Source of the DNA: UBA2821 sp902763335
GTDB lineage: Bacteria; Bacillota; Clostridia; Lachnospirales; Lachnospiraceae
DNA: 64,000 nt
Assembly: GCA_052066835.1 (NCBI GenBank)
Contig: JBQHRJ010000010.1
Direction: 5' to 3' (one strand)
The translations under genes were made by a program, and so were the position numbers. The notes under the pieces were generated by a model. It was not told the DNA's origin. It ran no database searches and saw only the letters and a program-made list of their open reading frames with translations. Shown piece after piece: positions 53,114-61,412 of the stretch; the stretch's first letter is position 1, and each line of letters starts with the position of its first letter.

Positions 53114-53791
53114 TTAAATATTTGCAAGTTTCTGGATTGCATCATCCTTTACGATAAGAATTTTCTGTCCCATATTGCGTGAAGGAATATATCCGTTTGT
53201 CATATATCCGTATTCGGATATGGTGTTACATACTTTATTGAAAAAATCTCTGGTGTGACCGGAAGAATGAACTACAAGGTAGTAATCATTTTTTTCTTTA
53301 TACAGTGAATTTAAACCGTGATAACTGCCTGAAAGAGCTTTTCCTGCTTCACATACATCATCAATATTTTTAAACTTAAATGTAAATACAAGATCCTCGT
53401 GGTCTTCCTCTGAAGAATCAGAAGGAATAAGTTTTAATACATTATCCTCAATAAGACTGTTATACTGATATCCGTCAGAAAAACTGTCAGGAAATTCATC
53501 CGGGTCCGGTGAAAAATGAGAAAAACGTGTATCAAGCTCTTCAGGATCCTCCACTTTTGTTATGATAATAATAATGGATTCAGCAGATACAGGAATGGCC
53601 TCAATCATAATAGGAGTGTTTTCGGCAACAAATCCCAGCTCCGTGGCAGCCTGCTGAAGCATGTCGTGGAAAAGCTGTTTAGCTTTAGGAGTTCCGTATG
53701 CGAACTCGCTGAGGTTTATCTTGCGGGATGCAAGGTCTGATTTGTTAAGTGTACATTTTATCTGATTATCATTTATTTTTTCGAATTTCAT
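53114..53791 (-). CDS. MecA-like adaptor protein
   Basis: 225 residues. N-terminal MKFEKINDNQIKCTLNKSDLASRKINLSEFAYGTPKAKQLFHDMLQQAATELGFVAENTPIMIEAIPVSAESIIIIITKVEDPEEL is the MecA substrate-recognition domain. A variable acidic linker (about 95-130) precedes the C-terminal domain (DVCEAGKALSGSYHGLNSLYKEKNDYYLVVHSSG) that in Bacillus binds ClpC. It probably delivers proteins to Clp proteases; the competence role is not assumed. The frame stays open upstream into a repeat, but the start is ATG at 53791, using GAGGG supplied by that repeat. Confidence 0.85.
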   Translation of the reverse strand: MKFEKINDNQIKCTLNKSDLASRKINLSEFAYGTPKAKQLFHDMLQQAATELGFVAENTPIMIEAIPVSAESIIIIITKVEDPEELDTRFSHFSPDPDEFPDSFSDGYQYNSLIEDNVLKLIPSDSSEEDHEDLVFTFKFKNIDDVCEAGKALSGSYHGLNSLYKEKNDYYLVVHSSGHTRDFFNKVCNTISEYGYMTNGYIPSRNMGQKILIVKDDAIQKLANI

Positions 53792-53797
53792 AATAAC

Positions 53798-53930
53798 CCT
53801 CATTTCTGAGCGATTTATCGCAAGGATGCGAAGAGTAATGCGCGCGGGCGATTTCTCTTCTGCAATAAATAGCCATTTGTTTTCGCTCCGGAACAAATAG
53901 CCGTATGCACTCTTAGGAATGATTATATCT
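53798..53930. repeat. palindromic dispersed repeat (longer copy)
   Basis: The first 24 bases (53798-53821) are the exact complement of 30597-30620. Beyond it are small inverted repeats: GCGATTTATCGC (about 53810-53821), CGCAAGGATGCG, and GCCATTTGTT pairing with AACAAATAGC (about 53872-53902) around a GC-rich loop. GC content is higher than the flanks. On the minus strand it stays open as a frame fused to the MecA-like gene, but this is judged non-coding. It ends near TCTTAGGAATG; the boundary is uncertain. Confidence 0.65.
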
Positions 53931-54059
53931 ACTTATATTATAACTTATGGATAAATTGACGTAAAGCAATTAATAATTAAATGTTTGTGAATAAAAAAAT
54001 GTCTTGCAAAAAGTTACATAACATATTATAATGTGTGATATAAATAAAACGATTAAAGA

Positions 54060-54402
54060 AAGGAGATTACAGATATTATTTATCAGGTTGGAGAAAAATT
54101 TTGAACAGTTACGAATTATTTTAGTTAATTAGCAGACAATATTTTATGATGAAAAATGAAAAGTACCAAATATTATGAAAATACTTAACCGTTTTATTTA
54201 TAATCAGTAACTTATGGAATAGCTGGATAACTCTACGGAAACAGGAACAATCATATATCACAGTATGAGTTTTTGCAAAAGCAGCGGATGTTATGCAGGA
54301 ATATGATTTTTGAAACAGGGAGAATATTACATTAATGGGGAAATGACAGATTTTATTGATATGGCAGATTTGTGGCAAAATATACTAAACACTAAAATTT
54401 AA
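54060..54402 (+). pseudogene. remnant of a decayed gene
   Basis: AAAGGAGATTACAG at 54057-54070 looks like a ribosome site, but no frame stays open. Protein-like fragments occur in shifted or interrupted frames. One reads VFAKAADVMQEYDF, then a stop, then KQGEYYINGEMTDFIDMADLWQNILNTKI and a natural stop near 54402. Codon use in these fragments resembles real genes of the window. No family is recognised. The rest of the 670-base gap (53931-54601) holds only a hairpin ATACCGGGT/ACCCGGTAT (about 54433-54471) that may be the old terminator. Confidence 0.4.
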
Positions 54403-54550
54403 AGAAAAAGAGATACATATGCCGCAAAAAGTATACCGGGTTCGTGTTTGGAATATATGGACCCGGTATTTGGTAATATCAGGTAAGAGATGAAATGAGT
54501 GTCGTAAAGTACCGAATTAAAATATTTTGGTGACGCAGTAAGGAAAACAT

Positions 54551-54558
54551 GTTATAAT
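54551..54558 (+). promoter_or_regulatory. extended -10 promoter element for the GH18 gene
   Basis: TGTTATAAT (54550-54558) is a perfect -10 with an upstream TG. TTGGTG (54527-54532) could be a weak -35 at 20 bases. A start near 54565 would exclude the ATG at 54563 as the start codon. Confidence 0.55.
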
Positions 54559-54601
54559 CACCATGTCGAAAAAAGGGAAAATGAAAGGATTGGTGATTTG
54601 G

Positions 54602-56314
54602 GTGAAGAAGAAAAAACGTGGAATACCACCGGTTGCTATAGCGTTGGTTATAGGCCTTATTATGGTGGTGGTTTTTATAATAGGAAAAATTATAGAGAAG
54701 AATACTCCTTCTAAGACGTATGTTTCGGAAGATGATATAAAGCAGATGTATTATTTAAGCGGAGATGATTCGGAGATTGCGATAGTTATGCAGGATGCGA
54801 TAGTCGAAAATAAGGCATATATGCAGGATGGAACAGTATATCTTGAGTATAATTTTGTCAAATCAAATATAAACAGCAGGTTTTATTGGGACAATAACGA
54901 GAATATACTTATATATACTACACCGGATAATGTTATTAAAGCAGATGTGGGCAGCAGTGAATATTATGATGTAAAGTCAAGAAATTCAGTGGATTATGTA
55001 GTTGTAAAAACAGACGGCAGCAATGTTTATATTGCAGCAGATTATGTTAAGATGTATTCAAACATGAAGTATGAATACTATACTGATCCGGCAAGAATAT
55101 ATGTGACCTATAAGTGGGGAACACAGGATACATATAGTGTAAAGGAATCAGCAAAGCTCAGAACCGGTGCCGGAATCAAAAAAGATATTATTACAGACCT
55201 TTCAAAGGGAGATGTTATAACTGTTATTGAGGAGGGAAAGAACTGGATATACGGTTCTACCGCTGACGGATATATCGGATATGTGAAAAAATCGGATGTC
55301 GGCAAAAAGAAACAGGTTGAGTTAGTGAATGAAGATTATACAGAGCCTGTATATACTAATATAAAGAAAGATTATACAATCAGCATGGCATGGCATATGG
55401 TGGTGTCAGCTAATGATAATGGCAAACTTGTGGATCTGACGGCAAATGCAAAAGGAATGAATGTGGTTTCACCTACATGGTTCAGAATAGTGGACAATAA
55501 TGGAGGACTTTCGTCTCTCGCGGATACAACATATGTGAGCAGAGCACATCAGCTTGGGTTTGAAGTATGGGCAGTTGTTGATGACCAGTCAGCAGATTCA
55601 GATAATAAACAGATTTTCCCATATACATCAAAACGTGAAAATCTTGTAAATCAGCTTATATCATCAGCCATACAGTACGGATTTGACGGTATAAATGTTG
55701 ACTTTGAGTATATATCTTCTGATATAGCAGAGGATTATATACAGTTTTTGAGAGAATTGTCTGTTAAATGCAGAAATAACGGAATAGTATTATCAATTGA
55801 CGATAAAGTACCTATTGCTTCTAATCTGTATTATGACAGAAAAGAGCAGGGAGCGATTGCGGATTATGTAGTTATTATGGCGTATGATGAACATTGGGGA
55901 GTGGACTCAGGTGCAGGTTCTACTGCCTCTATTTCGTGGGTAGAGGATGGAGTAAGCGCTACACTTGACGAGGTGGATCCGTCAAAAGTCATACTTGGAG
56001 TTCCTTTTTATACAAAAATATGGGGAGAAAAGGCTGACGGTACTGTTGAAACATATCAGACAGCGGATATGCAGACAGTGGAAAGTCTTATAGCTCAGAA
56101 TGGCTCACAGAAAACATGGCTTGAGGATATGGGACAGAATTACAGTGAGTATGCCGGAGACGGACTAACATACAGAATATGGGTAGAGGATGCAACATCT
56201 ATGGAGAAAAAGGTGCAGCTTATAAGTAAGTATGGTCTTGCCGGAGTATCTGCATGGAGACTTGGTTCGGAGACGCCTGATATATGGAATACAATAGTGA
56301 AATATACAAATTAA
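54602..56314 (+). CDS. membrane-anchored SH3b-GH18 glycoside hydrolase
   Basis: About 570 residues. One N-terminal membrane helix (VAIALVIGLIMVVVFIIGKII) anchors the protein. A copper-amine-oxidase-like N-terminal fold is possible at about 35-170. An SH3b domain follows (about 180-235; LRTGAGIKKDIITDLSKGDVITVIEEGKNWIYGSTADGYIGYVKKSDV), then GH18 (about 250-560) with the active-site strand DGINVDFEYI and MAYDEHWGVDSGAGS. It resembles the YaaH/SleL-type N-acetylglucosaminidases acting on peptidoglycan. The frame opens at ATG 54563, but the -10 element overlaps it. AAAGGA at 54584-54588 points to GTG 54602 (or 54593); the exact start is uncertain. An amidase gene follows. Confidence 0.85.
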   Translation: MKKKKRGIPPVAIALVIGLIMVVVFIIGKIIEKNTPSKTYVSEDDIKQMYYLSGDDSEIAIVMQDAIVENKAYMQDGTVYLEYNFVKSNINSRFYWDNNENILIYTTPDNVIKADVGSSEYYDVKSRNSVDYVVVKTDGSNVYIAADYVKMYSNMKYEYYTDPARIYVTYKWGTQDTYSVKESAKLRTGAGIKKDIITDLSKGDVITVIEEGKNWIYGSTADGYIGYVKKSDVGKKKQVELVNEDYTEPVYTNIKKDYTISMAWHMVVSANDNGKLVDLTANAKGMNVVSPTWFRIVDNNGGLSSLADTTYVSRAHQLGFEVWAVVDDQSADSDNKQIFPYTSKRENLVNQLISSAIQYGFDGINVDFEYISSDIAEDYIQFLRELSVKCRNNGIVLSIDDKVPIASNLYYDRKEQGAIADYVVIMAYDEHWGVDSGAGSTASISWVEDGVSATLDEVDPSKVILGVPFYTKIWGEKADGTVETYQTADMQTVESLIAQNGSQKTWLEDMGQNYSEYAGDGLTYRIWVEDATSMEKKVQLISKYGLAGVSAWRLGSETPDIWNTIVKYTN

Positions 56315-56388
56315 CATATTTAGTGTCCATAAAGGATAGAATATATCATAATGTATATGGCAAGAGAGGTGTATGTAAGATAAGGGGT

Positions 56389-57063
56389 ATGAAAATATTT
56401 ATGGCAGTTCTTATGATTGCCATTGTTGCTTACATAGCAGTGCATTTTGGAAGGAATATAGGTGCATCAGCGAAGACGGTAAATGGGGCAAAAGTAATTA
56501 TTGATCCGGGGCACGGAGGCGGAGACCCGGGAAAAATTGGTGTTAATGATGTTCTGGAAAAGGATGTTAATCTCCAGATAGCATTTAAACTAAAGAAACT
56601 ACTTGAGAAAAAAGGCGTCAGCGTGGTTATGACCAGGGAGGAAGATGCTTCTCTTGGTGGTGATGAGTCAGGCAGTAAAAAAGTGGCAGATTTGAAGAGC
56701 AGGATAAAAATGGTTGAAGATGAAAAGGCTGATATCATGGTCAGCATCCATCAAAACAGTTATTCCTCTGAAAAGGTAAAAGGCGCACAGGTATTTTATT
56801 ATACCAATTCCGATGAAGGAAAAAAACTCTCAGAATATATTCAGAACAGTATTAAGGAAAGTGTGGATAAAGATAATAATCGTGCCGCAAAGGCAAATAA
56901 TAATTATTATATATTGTTACATTCAGCATGCCCGGCAGTAATCGTTGAATGTGGTTTTTTATCAAACCATGAAGAAGCCGCAAAATTATCCGATAAAGAT
57001 TATCAGCAAGATATGGCTGAAGCCATAGCTGACGGGGTGTTTGGCTACCTTTCGGCAGAGTAA
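56389..57063 (+). CDS. N-acetylmuramoyl-L-alanine amidase (Amidase_3, CwlD-like)
   Basis: 224 residues. N-terminal membrane segment (about 3-20), then an Amidase_3 domain: KVIIDPGHGGGDPGKIG (zinc His), EKDVNLQIAFKLKKLLEKKGVSVVMTREED (zinc Glu), ADIMVSIHQNSY (zinc His) and PAVIVECGFLSNHEEA (catalytic Glu). This is the single-domain size of CwlD, which makes muramic-lactam precursors in spores. A vegetative wall-hydrolase role is equally possible. AAGGGG lies unusually close to ATG 56389, and ATG 56401 (four codons later) is an alternative start. It lies 74 bases after the GH18 gene. Confidence 0.88.
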   Translation: MKIFMAVLMIAIVAYIAVHFGRNIGASAKTVNGAKVIIDPGHGGGDPGKIGVNDVLEKDVNLQIAFKLKKLLEKKGVSVVMTREEDASLGGDESGSKKVADLKSRIKMVEDEKADIMVSIHQNSYSSEKVKGAQVFYYTNSDEGKKLSEYIQNSIKESVDKDNNRAAKANNNYYILLHSACPAVIVECGFLSNHEEAAKLSDKDYQQDMAEAIADGVFGYLSAE

Positions 57064-57071
57064 AAAAGAGG

Positions 57072-57100
57072 TTTAAATTTCTGATTTAAAGTGTTATAAT
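57072..57100 (+). promoter_or_regulatory. promoter for sua5 and probably the downstream operon
   Basis: TTTAAA (57072-57077), a 17-base spacer and TATAAT (57095-57100), 38 bases before the sua5 ATG. I see no terminator between here and atpA. Confidence 0.65.
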
Positions 57101-57138
57101 TTTAACGTGATTTATTTGGAAACAGGAGATACTGATAT

Positions 57139-58191
57139 ATGGATACAGTGATACGAAAAATTGACGTGAATAATATAGACAGAGAGGTTATGGAAGAGGC
57201 TTCACAGGTGCTTAACAGAGGCGGAATGGTTGCATTTCCGACAGAGACCGTGTATGGTCTGGGAGCAGATGCACTTGATGAGAAAGCTTCGGCAAAAATA
57301 TATGCGGCAAAGGGCAGACCATCTGATAATCCGTTGATTGTTCATATATCGGATATAGAACAGCTTGATAAGCTTGTCTGTGAGATACCGGATAATGCAA
57401 AAAAACTTATGGATGCATTCTGGCCGGGACCGATGACTCTTATATTCAAAAAGAGTGGTCTTGTGCCGGATGGAACTACAGGAGGACTTGACACAGTGGC
57501 GGTAAGGATGCCGAATCACAAGGCAGCCCTTGAACTTATCAGAACATCGGGAGTCGCCATAGCAGCACCCAGTGCAAATACATCAGGGAGACCTAGTCCT
57601 ACCACTGCGGCCCATGTTGCAGATGACCTGTCAGGAAAGATAGATATGATAATAGATGGCGGTGCTGTAGGTATTGGTATAGAATCTACCATAGTTGATG
57701 TAACATCGGAGATACCGATGGTGTTAAGACCGGGATATATAACGATGGAGATGCTTGAGAAAGTAGTTGGAAAAGTCGGAATAGATAAGGCTATAACAGG
57801 TCCGGTGTCACCGGATGTAAAGCCTAAGGCTCCGGGTATGAAGTATAAACATTATGCTCCTAAAGCTGAACTTACCATGTTCAAGGGAGAACTGAAAAAT
57901 GTTGTGGAGCATATAAATAATCTTACGGATAAAAATGTAAAATCAGGAATTAAGACAGGTATAATTGCCTGTGAAGAGACAAAAGATATGTATAAAGCCG
58001 GTGAAGTATTATCAATCGGTTCAAGAAATAATGAAGACACCATCGCACATAATCTGTACGGAGTATTAAGAAAATTTGATGATATGAATGTTGACGTTAT
58101 ATATGGAGAGACATTTGAAGATAATCGTCTTGGACAGGCTATTATGAACAGGCTGCTTAAAGCTGCCGGATATCATGTGGAGAAGGTGTAA
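57139..58191 (+). CDS. L-threonylcarbamoyladenylate synthase (Sua5/YwlC)
   Basis: 350 residues. The YrdC domain (about 12-205) has GGMVAFPTETVYGLGADA, KGRPSDNPLIVHI, FWPGPMTLIF, TVAVRMPNHK and APSANTSGRPSPTTAAHV. The PxKAPGMKYKHYAP linker and a C-terminal SUA5 domain (about 240-345) complete the long Sua5 form. It makes threonylcarbamoyl-AMP for the universal t6A37 tRNA modification. The neighbours ywlE-like and rpiB follow in the same order as in Bacillus subtilis (ywlC-ywlE-rpiB). Confidence 0.95.
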   Translation: MDTVIRKIDVNNIDREVMEEASQVLNRGGMVAFPTETVYGLGADALDEKASAKIYAAKGRPSDNPLIVHISDIEQLDKLVCEIPDNAKKLMDAFWPGPMTLIFKKSGLVPDGTTGGLDTVAVRMPNHKAALELIRTSGVAIAAPSANTSGRPSPTTAAHVADDLSGKIDMIIDGGAVGIGIESTIVDVTSEIPMVLRPGYITMEMLEKVVGKVGIDKAITGPVSPDVKPKAPGMKYKHYAPKAELTMFKGELKNVVEHINNLTDKNVKSGIKTGIIACEETKDMYKAGEVLSIGSRNNEDTIAHNLYGVLRKFDDMNVDVIYGETFEDNRLGQAIMNRLLKAAGYHVEKV

Positions 58192-58206
58192 GCAGGAGGC
58201 GGTGCA

Positions 58207-58659
58207 ATGTTACAGTATAACAAAGTGATTTTTGTGAGTGTAAGTGATACATGTAGGGGACCGTGGGCGGCTGCTATTATGAAGAACAAACCAGGGATGT
58301 CGGAAGTGGATATTTGTTCAAAAGGAACCATAAGTCTTTTTCCGGAACCGGCAAATCCAAAAGCAGTAGCCGTTGCAAAAAGCAATGGTATAGATATAGG
58401 AGATTACCAGTCGACTCAGCTTGAAGGTGCAGATTTCTCAATGGAGACACTGGTACTTGTAATGTCTGAATCGATGAAAAAAAAGATATATGAGGACTTT
58501 ACAGAGGCTGTAAATGTCTACACAATTAAAGAATTTGTAGGAGAATCCGGAGATGTCGAAGTGCCATATGGCGGAGAATTGCCGGATTACGGTTCGTGTT
58601 TTGAAGAACTGCAGAGACTTATAGATAAGGTCATAGAAAAACTATGGAAAATAGTATAA
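58207..58659 (+). CDS. YwlE-like low-molecular-weight phosphatase homologue lacking catalytic residues
   Basis: 150 residues spanning the whole LMW-PTP fold. The family P-loop is V-C-x5-R-S/T-P. Here it reads VSVSDTCRGPWA (residues 10-21), so the nucleophilic Cys is Ser (S11), while the loop Arg (R17) is kept. The general acid in the DPFGG motif of YwlE is Val here (EVPYGG, V119). Both changes remove the known chemistry, although the fold and gene position match YwlE, the protein-arginine phosphatase. It may bind a phosphoprotein without hydrolysis. GCAGGAGGC precedes the ATG, 15 bases after sua5, and rpiB follows 44 bases on. Confidence 0.82.
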   Translation: MLQYNKVIFVSVSDTCRGPWAAAIMKNKPGMSEVDICSKGTISLFPEPANPKAVAVAKSNGIDIGDYQSTQLEGADFSMETLVLVMSESMKKKIYEDFTEAVNVYTIKEFVGESGDVEVPYGGELPDYGSCFEELQRLIDKVIEKLWKIV

Positions 58660-58703
58660 TAGCATAGATAACAGCAAACAACTGTAAGATAAGGAGAACT
58701 AAG

Positions 58704-59132
58704 ATGATAGCTTTAGGAAATGATCATGGCGGATATGAATTAAAACAGGAAATAATTAAGTACTTAGACGAAAAAGGGTTTGAGTATAAGGATTTCGGAT
58801 GCTATGGAACAGATTCATGTGATTATCCGGAATTTGGAAAGAAAGTAGCTAATGCAGTTGCTTCAGGTGAGTGTGAAAAAGGAATACTTATCTGTGGAAC
58901 AGGAATAGGAATTTCCATAGCTGCCAATAAGGTTAAGGGAATAAGGGCAGCACTCTGTACAGACTGTTTTATGGCAGAAGCTACAAGACTTCATAACGAT
59001 GCCAATATACTTGCACTTGGCGGAAGAGTAGTAGGTCCGGGACTTGCCGTTAAAATTGTGGATACATTTTTAAATACAGAATTTTCTGATGAAGAAAGAC
59101 ATAAAAGAAGAATTGCACAGATAGAAGATTAG
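58704..59132 (+). CDS. rpiB: ribose-5-phosphate isomerase B
   Basis: 142 residues of the RpiB/LacAB family: MIALGNDHGGYELKQEI (active-site His), FGCYGTDSCDYPEFG, and the catalytic loop GILICGTGIGISIAANKVKGIRAALC with the Cys base (about 68). HNDANILALGGRVVGP closes the fold. Interconverts ribose-5-phosphate and ribulose-5-phosphate in the cytoplasm. GATAAGGAG precedes the ATG. Confidence 0.95.
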   Translation: MIALGNDHGGYELKQEIIKYLDEKGFEYKDFGCYGTDSCDYPEFGKKVANAVASGECEKGILICGTGIGISIAANKVKGIRAALCTDCFMAEATRLHNDANILALGGRVVGPGLAVKIVDTFLNTEFSDEERHKRRIAQIED

Positions 59133-59156
59133 TGCGTCTGCGGAATGGAGAGTAGT

Positions 59157-59642
59157 ATGTCAGACAAGAGAAAAGATTTTATATCATGGGATGAATACTT
59201 TATGGGTGTGGCATATCTTTCGGCCATGCGTTCAAAAGACCCGAATACACAGGTTGGAGCATGTATTGTGGGAGAAGATAACCGTATTTTGTCAATGGGA
59301 TACAATGGATTTCCTAACGGGTGCTCTGATGATGAGTTTCCGTGGGGGAAGATTGGAGAAGAGATAGACAGTAAGTATCTGTACTCCACCCACAGTGAGC
59401 TTAATGCCATATTGAATTACAGAGGCGGAAGTTTAGAGGGGGCAAAAATGTATGTTACGCTTTTTCCATGTAATGAATGTGCTAAGGCAATTATTCAGGC
59501 GGGTATAAAATGTGTTGTATATGACTGCGATAAATATGCGGCGACTCCGGCAGTTGTTGCATCAAAGAAAATGTTTAGTGCTGCGGGGGTTGAGTATGTT
59601 CCGTATCACAGAAATGGACGAAATGTACACATAGAATTGTAA
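59157..59642 (+). CDS. dCMP deaminase (ComEB-like)
   Basis: 161 residues. Zinc-site motifs are HSELNAIL (His, proton-shuttle Glu) and PCNECAKAI (two Cys). The N-terminal RSKDPNTQVGACIVGEDNRILSMGYNGFPNG is the dCMP-deaminase pattern. It supplies dUMP for thymidylate synthesis. An in-frame ATG at 59145 lies upstream, but GGAGAG at 59147-59152 serves the ATG at 59157. rpiB lies just upstream, the atp genes just downstream. Confidence 0.9.
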   Translation: MSDKRKDFISWDEYFMGVAYLSAMRSKDPNTQVGACIVGEDNRILSMGYNGFPNGCSDDEFPWGKIGEEIDSKYLYSTHSELNAILNYRGGSLEGAKMYVTLFPCNECAKAIIQAGIKCVVYDCDKYAATPAVVASKKMFSAAGVEYVPYHRNGRNVHIEL

Positions 59643-59659
59643 GAAGGGACTGAATCTTT

Positions 59660-59917
59660 ATGAAATATAATAAAGAGGTTTTTAGAAATCTTACTCTTAT
59701 AACACAGCTTGGAATCCAGATGCTGACACCGGTATTTCTGTGTGTTGCCATCGGGGTTTTTATAGATAACAGATTTTCGACATATTTTACATTGCCACTG
59801 CTGATACTTGGAATAATGGCAGGTGCCAGAAATACTTATATACTTGCCACATCTGCAGCTAAGCAGGGAAATGAGAAAGGCAGGAAGTCTGATGAAAAGA
59901 AAACGGGAGATAAATAG
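59660..59917 (+). CDS. AtpZ/AtpI-type small membrane protein
   Basis: 85 residues with two membrane helices (about 13-36 and 43-63) and a basic tail. The segment LTLITQLGIQMLTPVFLCVAIGVFIDNRFSTYFTLPLLILGIMAGARNTY is the F0F1-ATPase-associated AtpZ/AtpI family. It is thought to aid c-ring assembly or magnesium transport. It overlaps the next gene by 26 bases and opens the ATP synthase operon. Confidence 0.8.
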   Translation: MKYNKEVFRNLTLITQLGIQMLTPVFLCVAIGVFIDNRFSTYFTLPLLILGIMAGARNTYILATSAAKQGNEKGRKSDEKKTGDK

Positions 59918-60296
59918 TACCCTTATAGAATTAATTCTTGGGAATGTTATATATGGGATAATTATTACAATACCGACATTAATATTTATGCACAACAGAG
60001 TAAAAATGGCGGCATTGCTATGGTTTGGAGTGCTTATATCCGTGGCAATGGTGGTGCATATGTATACAGAGATTGAAAAGTCACTGTATATGGGTGAACA
60101 TGGAGCGCTAAAGCATACCAGAATGACCACGGCACTCAGATACGTTGTTGTTGCGGGAGTGTTGTGTTTGACTGCATTCTTTGTTAAAGAGGATGTGATA
60201 GTGACATTAGTCGGTTCGATGGCATTGAAAGTGTCGGCTTATATTCAGCCGTTCACACATAGATTTTTAAACAAATTTTACAGAAAGGGAAGGTGA
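59892..60296 (+). CDS. atpI: ATP synthase subunit I (AtpI)
   Basis: 134 residues with four membrane helices (about 13-33, 37-56, 80-100, 102-122). The position between atpZ and atpB and the pattern INSTLIELILGNVIYGIIITIPTLIFM fit the ATP synthase I family, which helps to assemble the c ring. ATG 59892 is chosen because GCAGGAAG lies eight bases upstream; the longer open frame has no ribosome site. It overlaps atpZ, and atpB begins four bases after its stop. Confidence 0.75.
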   Translation: MKRKREINSTLIELILGNVIYGIIITIPTLIFMHNRVKMAALLWFGVLISVAMVVHMYTEIEKSLYMGEHGALKHTRMTTALRYVVVAGVLCLTAFFVKEDVIVTLVGSMALKVSAYIQPFTHRFLNKFYRKGR

Positions 60297-60300
60297 GAAT

Positions 60301-61062
60301 GTGGAAAATGGAATTTTGTATGCGGGCTACATGAGCAGTATGTGTGCAGCAAGTACAAATGCAGGCAGTGATTCTGAAGATTTCAGCTTTATGATAAAAC
60401 TTCTCAAGGAATTCAAAATAGGTGGAACTACACTTAATATAACATCTACACATATATGTCTGCTTATTGTTACGATTACGCTGTTAGTTATATCTGTTAT
60501 TGTGAACCGTATAGTAAAAAAGGCCAATGCCTCGGACACTCCGGGAACCATACAGAATATTGCCGAGATGGTAGTAGAAATGCTGAATAACATGGTATAT
60601 TCAAGTATGGGAAAAGAGACAAAGAGATTTGTCAATTACATTTCAACATTGTTTATATTTGTGTTGTTCTGTAACATTTCGGGATTGTTTGGACTGAGGG
60701 CACCTACAGCAGATTATGGTGTTACGTTGCCGCTTGGTGTTATTACATTTGTAATGATACACTACTGTGGTATCAAGAAAAATAAAATGAAACATTTTGC
60801 GGATATGTGTAAACCGGTTTTGCTGACTCCTATTAACGTAATAGGTGAATTGGCAGTACCAATATCGCTTTCACTTCGTCTCTTCGGAAATATCATGTCA
60901 GGTACGGTTCTTATGGGGCTTATCTATATGCTACCGAGATATGTTACCGTTGGTATTCCGGCAGTAGCACATGTCTATTTTGATATCTTTTCCGGATGTA
61001 TACAGGCGTATGTTATAAGTATGCTTACTATGGTATACATTACTGATAAAATAGGCGACTAA
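60301..61062 (+). CDS. atpB: ATP synthase F0 subunit a
   Basis: 253 residues. Five to six membrane helices; the essential Arg is in LSLRLFGNIMSG (about residue 200), facing the c ring. The C-terminal PAVAHVYFDIFSGCIQAYVISMLTMVYI is the usual last two helices. Forms the two half-channels for the coupling ion. Translation starts at GTG 60301 after GGGAAGGTGAG. Confidence 0.93.
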   Translation: MENGILYAGYMSSMCAASTNAGSDSEDFSFMIKLLKEFKIGGTTLNITSTHICLLIVTITLLVISVIVNRIVKKANASDTPGTIQNIAEMVVEMLNNMVYSSMGKETKRFVNYISTLFIFVLFCNISGLFGLRAPTADYGVTLPLGVITFVMIHYCGIKKNKMKHFADMCKPVLLTPINVIGELAVPISLSLRLFGNIMSGTVLMGLIYMLPRYVTVGIPAVAHVYFDIFSGCIQAYVISMLTMVYITDKIGD

Positions 61063-61106
61063 AATTATTAGAAAGCCGTATAAACGGCAGAATGGAGGAA
61101 ATTATT

Positions 61107-61364
61107 ATGGATAATATTACAGGACAGGAATTTATTTATGCTATGTCAGCAATCGGCGCAGGTATTGCCATGATAGCCGGTGTAGGACCTGGTATAGGAC
61201 AGGGTTATGCAGCAGGTCAGGCAGCCGCAGCAGTCGGACGTAATCCGGGAGCTAAAAGTGATATAACATCTACCATGCTTTTGGGACAGGCCGTTGCCGA
61301 GACAACAGGTCTTTACGGACTCGCAGTTGCTATCATTCTGATGTTCGTTAAACCGTTCAAATAA
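61107..61364 (+). CDS. atpE: ATP synthase F0 subunit c, sodium-type
   Basis: 85 residues in two helices. All residues that bind sodium in the Ilyobacter tartaricus c ring occur at the same numbers here: Q32 (GIGQGY), V63, E65, T66 (Ser in Ilyobacter), T67 and Y70 (QAVAETTGLY). This predicts Na+ rather than H+ coupling. An upstream in-frame ATG (61092) lies on the ribosome site GGAGG, so ATG 61107 is the start. Confidence 0.93.
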   Translation: MDNITGQEFIYAMSAIGAGIAMIAGVGPGIGQGYAAGQAAAAVGRNPGAKSDITSTMLLGQAVAETTGLYGLAVAIILMFVKPFK

Positions 61365-61412
61365 GAGGATGAAAATGCCTACTAAAACGAATATCAGAAA
61401 GGAGGCGAAACC

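Noticed and set aside
53797..53896. 35-residue N-terminal extension of the MecA-like protein
   Set aside because: The extension is encoded by the dispersed repeat. The MecA N-terminus MKFEKI has its own start with a ribosome site at 53791.
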